64,000 bases of DNA from Trichoplusia ni. Lineage: Eukaryota; Arthropoda; Insecta; Lepidoptera; Noctuidae. The notes beneath the pieces are model-generated. The model saw only the letters and a list, made by a program, of their open reading frames with translations, had not been told where the DNA came from and made no database searches. This document shows, piece by piece, positions 61,548 through 64,000 of this stretch (its first letter is position 1; every line of letters starts with the position of its first letter). Position numbers and translations under genes: made by a program. The stretch covers positions 2,542,001 through 2,606,000 of the forward strand of contig NC_039486.1 in NCBI RefSeq assembly GCF_003590095.1. The letters are read 5' to 3'.

Positions 61548-61841
61548 GTAAGTAATAATACTCTCATTACATCTTATAATTTATAAACGATATCGTTTTA
61601 TTTGCAATTATGGTAATATGTATATTATATGCGTAATTAGATGTGTCACTTAATTAATTTACGTACCTACCAAGTTAACGGTAATGACTCATATTCTTTT
61701 TAAATTAATAAATTAAGCTTTTCTTAAAAAATAGATTACTGAGCCAGATCAGATCTAGTTCTCAACTTTCAAAACAACAAGTAATAAATAAATACAATAT
61801 TATTGACGTCAGTAATTCTCACATACATTATAATTTTCCAG

Positions 61842-62105
61842 ATTATACCGCCTCTACAAAACCTTGAAGACTACGCTGGCTGTATTAACAACATTCGTCG
61901 TGATTATCGCAATACTTATATCTACATTTCTGGCTAAGACTGCCGTTCTTGATTCGATGTTCGAGTCTTGCGTGCAATGGTCATCGCTGTCTCAGCCTTA
62001 CATTTGGCACAGTGCCTTGGTACAGGCCTTGTTGTCTACGCAAATCATGAGTGGGTACTTAACGAGTGCGGGAGGATCTGTGTATAGACATTCTGATGTT
62101 CGATG
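61842..62105 (+). CDS. SLC6-like transporter, exon with TM5-TM6
   Basis: Acceptor 'attttccag', donor 'tg|gtaagg'. TM5 is about residues 212-233 ('TTLAVLTTFVVIIAILISTF'). After an extracellular loop, 'PYIWHSALVQALLS' corresponds to the 'VW.DA..QIFFS' start of TM6, and 'MSGYLTSAGG' follows where other members have the unwound 'G.G....S' segment. Phase 2 in, phase 2 out. The Asp and Phe of the canonical 'DA..QIFFS' motif are replaced, consistent with an altered transport site. Confidence 0.85.
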
Positions 62106-63160
62106 GTAAGGGAATATCCACAATTATTTATGTTAATACTGATGTCCATGCAAAACAAATATATTTTATGGCGACACTTAAGCAAAAAAAATATTGTACG
62201 GAAAGGGAATCAAAAACATTTGTTCCTATGTTATTTAAGCTGAATAGAGCTAAATAACATATAAGTTTGAGTAGTCATGTTATCATCATAGTTTGTATAC
62301 AAACAATAGTTATTTATATAATAGTAAGAGTTACAACATCTGTGGACAGTCAATAAAGTATTAACTAACATTGGAAATTATGTCATTACATTTAACAATC
62401 TTAACTAATGCCTGTCTGAATCTATACAATTTTGTTTTCTGACATTGAAACATTTGGGATTCAGGAGAAGGTTTTAGTACTTGAAACGACACAAAAAAAT
62501 AGGTTTTGAGTTTTTATTACGTAAAAAAAAAGGAATTGAAAAGTATAAAATATTTTTTTATTATAATAATACGAGTATTTACCTCTATTTCAAACTTATC
62601 CTTTTGAAGTCATTTCCAAACCAAGAAAACCAAACTGAAAGCGGCTACATAGAGAAAAACATACTCCGAAATATTCATATTTCAGAGTGACCGTGTCGAC
62701 GATTTGTTGGTTTACGAAATCTCATGGTACACAGTCAGACGTTACTTAGATATGAATAGCAGCTTTATTCTCTAAGCCATAAGGTCGATTTTCAAATGGT
62801 ATTGACGACATTTGAGTGTACTGGTCGATAAATTCAAAACTCCTCTCACAGGTCTCGTTAGCTCAGAGGGCGAGAGCGCCGATATCCAGGTTTAAACACC
62901 TGAGCATCGGAGGTCGGAGGTTCAAATCCTTCACGAGCCTAATTTGGACAGCCTTACATTTTGTAGTTTTTCAGTATGAAGTGTGACACGAGGAAAACAT
63001 TATTTTCTGTATTAAATTGCCTGTATTAATTTCAACTAACAAATGTCAAGCAAGAGTTTTTATGACGTCATTCAGTTCCAACATTCTTCTTTAAGTCTTA
63101 TTGCTAGAAAAGTAGTTTATTAAGAAGATTGACTCTACTCTTTCCTTTTTCCTTTTTCAG
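62106..63160 (+). other. SLC6-like gene intron, 1.1 kb, with a tRNA-like sequence
   Basis: AT-rich intron containing the tRNA-like sequence at 62852-62940. Short open frames in it (62066-62257, 62481-62690) are read-through or chance. Confidence 0.7.
62852..62940 (+). tRNA. tRNA-like gene or pseudogene with a long anticodon loop
   Basis: The acceptor stem gtctcgt/acgagcc pairs at 6 of 7 positions (one T:C mismatch). An A-box-like 'tagctcagagg' gives a D arm gctc/gagc. The anticodon stem ccgat/atcgg is perfect, but its loop is 22 nt. A T arm ggagg-ttcaaat-ccttc with a good B box follows. Without introns the loop is too long; removal of about 15 nt after position 37 would leave a normal 74-nt tRNA with CCA at the anticodon position, but the body does not look like tRNA-Trp. 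I therefore call it tRNA-like, identity unknown, possibly a pseudogene or a SINE source. Confidence 0.5.
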
Positions 63161-63368
63161 GACGTCAGCTTTAGTAATAATGTCAAATATATTTGGTGGC
63201 TGGCTTTGGGTGTTAATGTGGGAATCTATCGGTGGGAGCGGCAGAAAAGACACCAGTTTCATATCAATTCTAGTCTTAATATACCAGTCTTCTGTGGCAG
63301 AGAGAAGAAATAAAGAATGGCCGATAATGGCCTTCGGAGTAGTTTTCATTTCTGGAATTATTACAGTG
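63161..63368 (+). CDS. SLC6-like transporter, exon with TM7 region
   Basis: Acceptor 'cctttttcag', donor 'gtg|gtgagt'. It completes W290 and continues 'TSALVIMSNIFGGWLWVLMW' (TM7), then a basic stretch 'SSVAERRNKEWP' and a new hydrophobic segment 'IMAFGVVFISGIITV' at the exon end. Phase 2 in, phase 0 out. The gene continues past this exon: about half of a normal SLC6 protein of roughly 600 residues is still missing. Confidence 0.85.
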
Positions 63369-64000
63369 GTGAGTTGTGCTTTAAGATATTTATTTAAGTT
63401 TTTAATCCTAGACTATTTCACAAGGTCTCCTGACTTGTCTCAGATGGATCAAAGTAATCGAAAATGAGCTGACGCTGCATTATACTGAAACTATCATCAA
63501 CTATCAACATAAAAGCTAGATAATTTTCAGACATGATCTATTTTTGTTTCCACTAAAAATAAAAATCAAGTTTAAAGCAATGGTTGGTAAGGTCATATAT
63601 GTGAAGAAACAGTTCTTTTTACACTTGCCCTTCTTCAAACTAAAGTATTGTGTTATTTTGACTTACGTTTGTCCGATTTCAAGCTGACAAGATGTAAAAT
63701 TAGATCCAAGATATTCAACATAGCAAATCAAGGAATCCTAACGTTGCTGGGTGCTTCAATAGATAAAAGCCAAATACTTGGAAGATACCTAAAACTAGGT
63801 GAAGCTTGAATTTAATTAGTGTGCCAATCGATCCGTTCAGCTTGGTCTAGACAATATCTAGTTTTGTGGCTTCCAAGAACATAGTTTAGTATCGAAGTCC
63901 TAGAATTTGGTTCTCATTTTCAAAGTAGGTACAGTAAATATTAATCCATGATCAAACTATCGCTGCTTAGCCGCGATCTTTGTTTTTAGTTCCATTCCTC
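63369..64000. other. Probable intron of the SLC6-like gene
   Basis: AT-rich, with no further exon recognised before the window ends. Confidence 0.55.

Overview
The window looks like insect nuclear DNA, most likely from a moth (Lepidoptera, possibly a noctuid). It is AT-rich and gene-poor, with spliced exons bounded by GT/AG sites, tRNA-like SINE heads, CR1/RTE-type LINE debris and several repeat families of a kind I associate with lepidopteran genomes. Nothing bacterial is present: no operons, ribosome binding sites or CRISPR arrays. The species assignment is inference from sequence texture, not from a search.

Layout. Bases 1-840 are AT-rich DNA without a gene. Bases 840-5820 hold a nearly intact CR1/Jockey-group non-LTR retrotransposon: an ORF1 with a coiled coil and an esterase-like domain, an ORF2 with endonuclease and reverse transcriptase, and a (TCTTTA)n tail. 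Divergent copies of one flanking sequence lie on both sides of it. Bases 5820-23436 are mostly unassigned DNA with SINE and RTE fragments, a pair of CRE palindromes near 9.8 kb, a perfect 31-bp inverted repeat near 15.4 kb, and a candidate minus-strand promoter with a first exon at 19130-19387.

The only host protein-coding gene I can support is a plus-strand, atypical SLC6-family (sodium-neurotransmitter-symporter fold) transporter. Six exons between 58355 and 63368 join with matching phases. A seventh, isolated exon at 23437-23520 joins in phase 0 across an intron of about 34.8 kb. Together they give 359 codons, running from a short N-terminal stretch to about the TM7 region. The start codon (upstream) and the C-terminal half (past the right edge) are not seen. 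The protein keeps the family layout but lacks several residues that normally bind sodium and has Gln where most members have Glu in TM2.

The 34.8-kb intron carries most of the mobile DNA: tRNA-like SINEs, a SINE with an 18-bp target-site duplication and an inverted relative 20 kb away, a 5'-truncated LINE with an open 380-codon reverse transcriptase fragment, RTE-tail repeats, and a 47.2-47.9 kb block with promoter-like motifs and a tRNA-Trp-like primer binding site. The next intron contains a perfect 327-bp direct duplication with a 4-bp TTAA spacer. The intron between the last two visible exons contains a tRNA-like gene or pseudogene.
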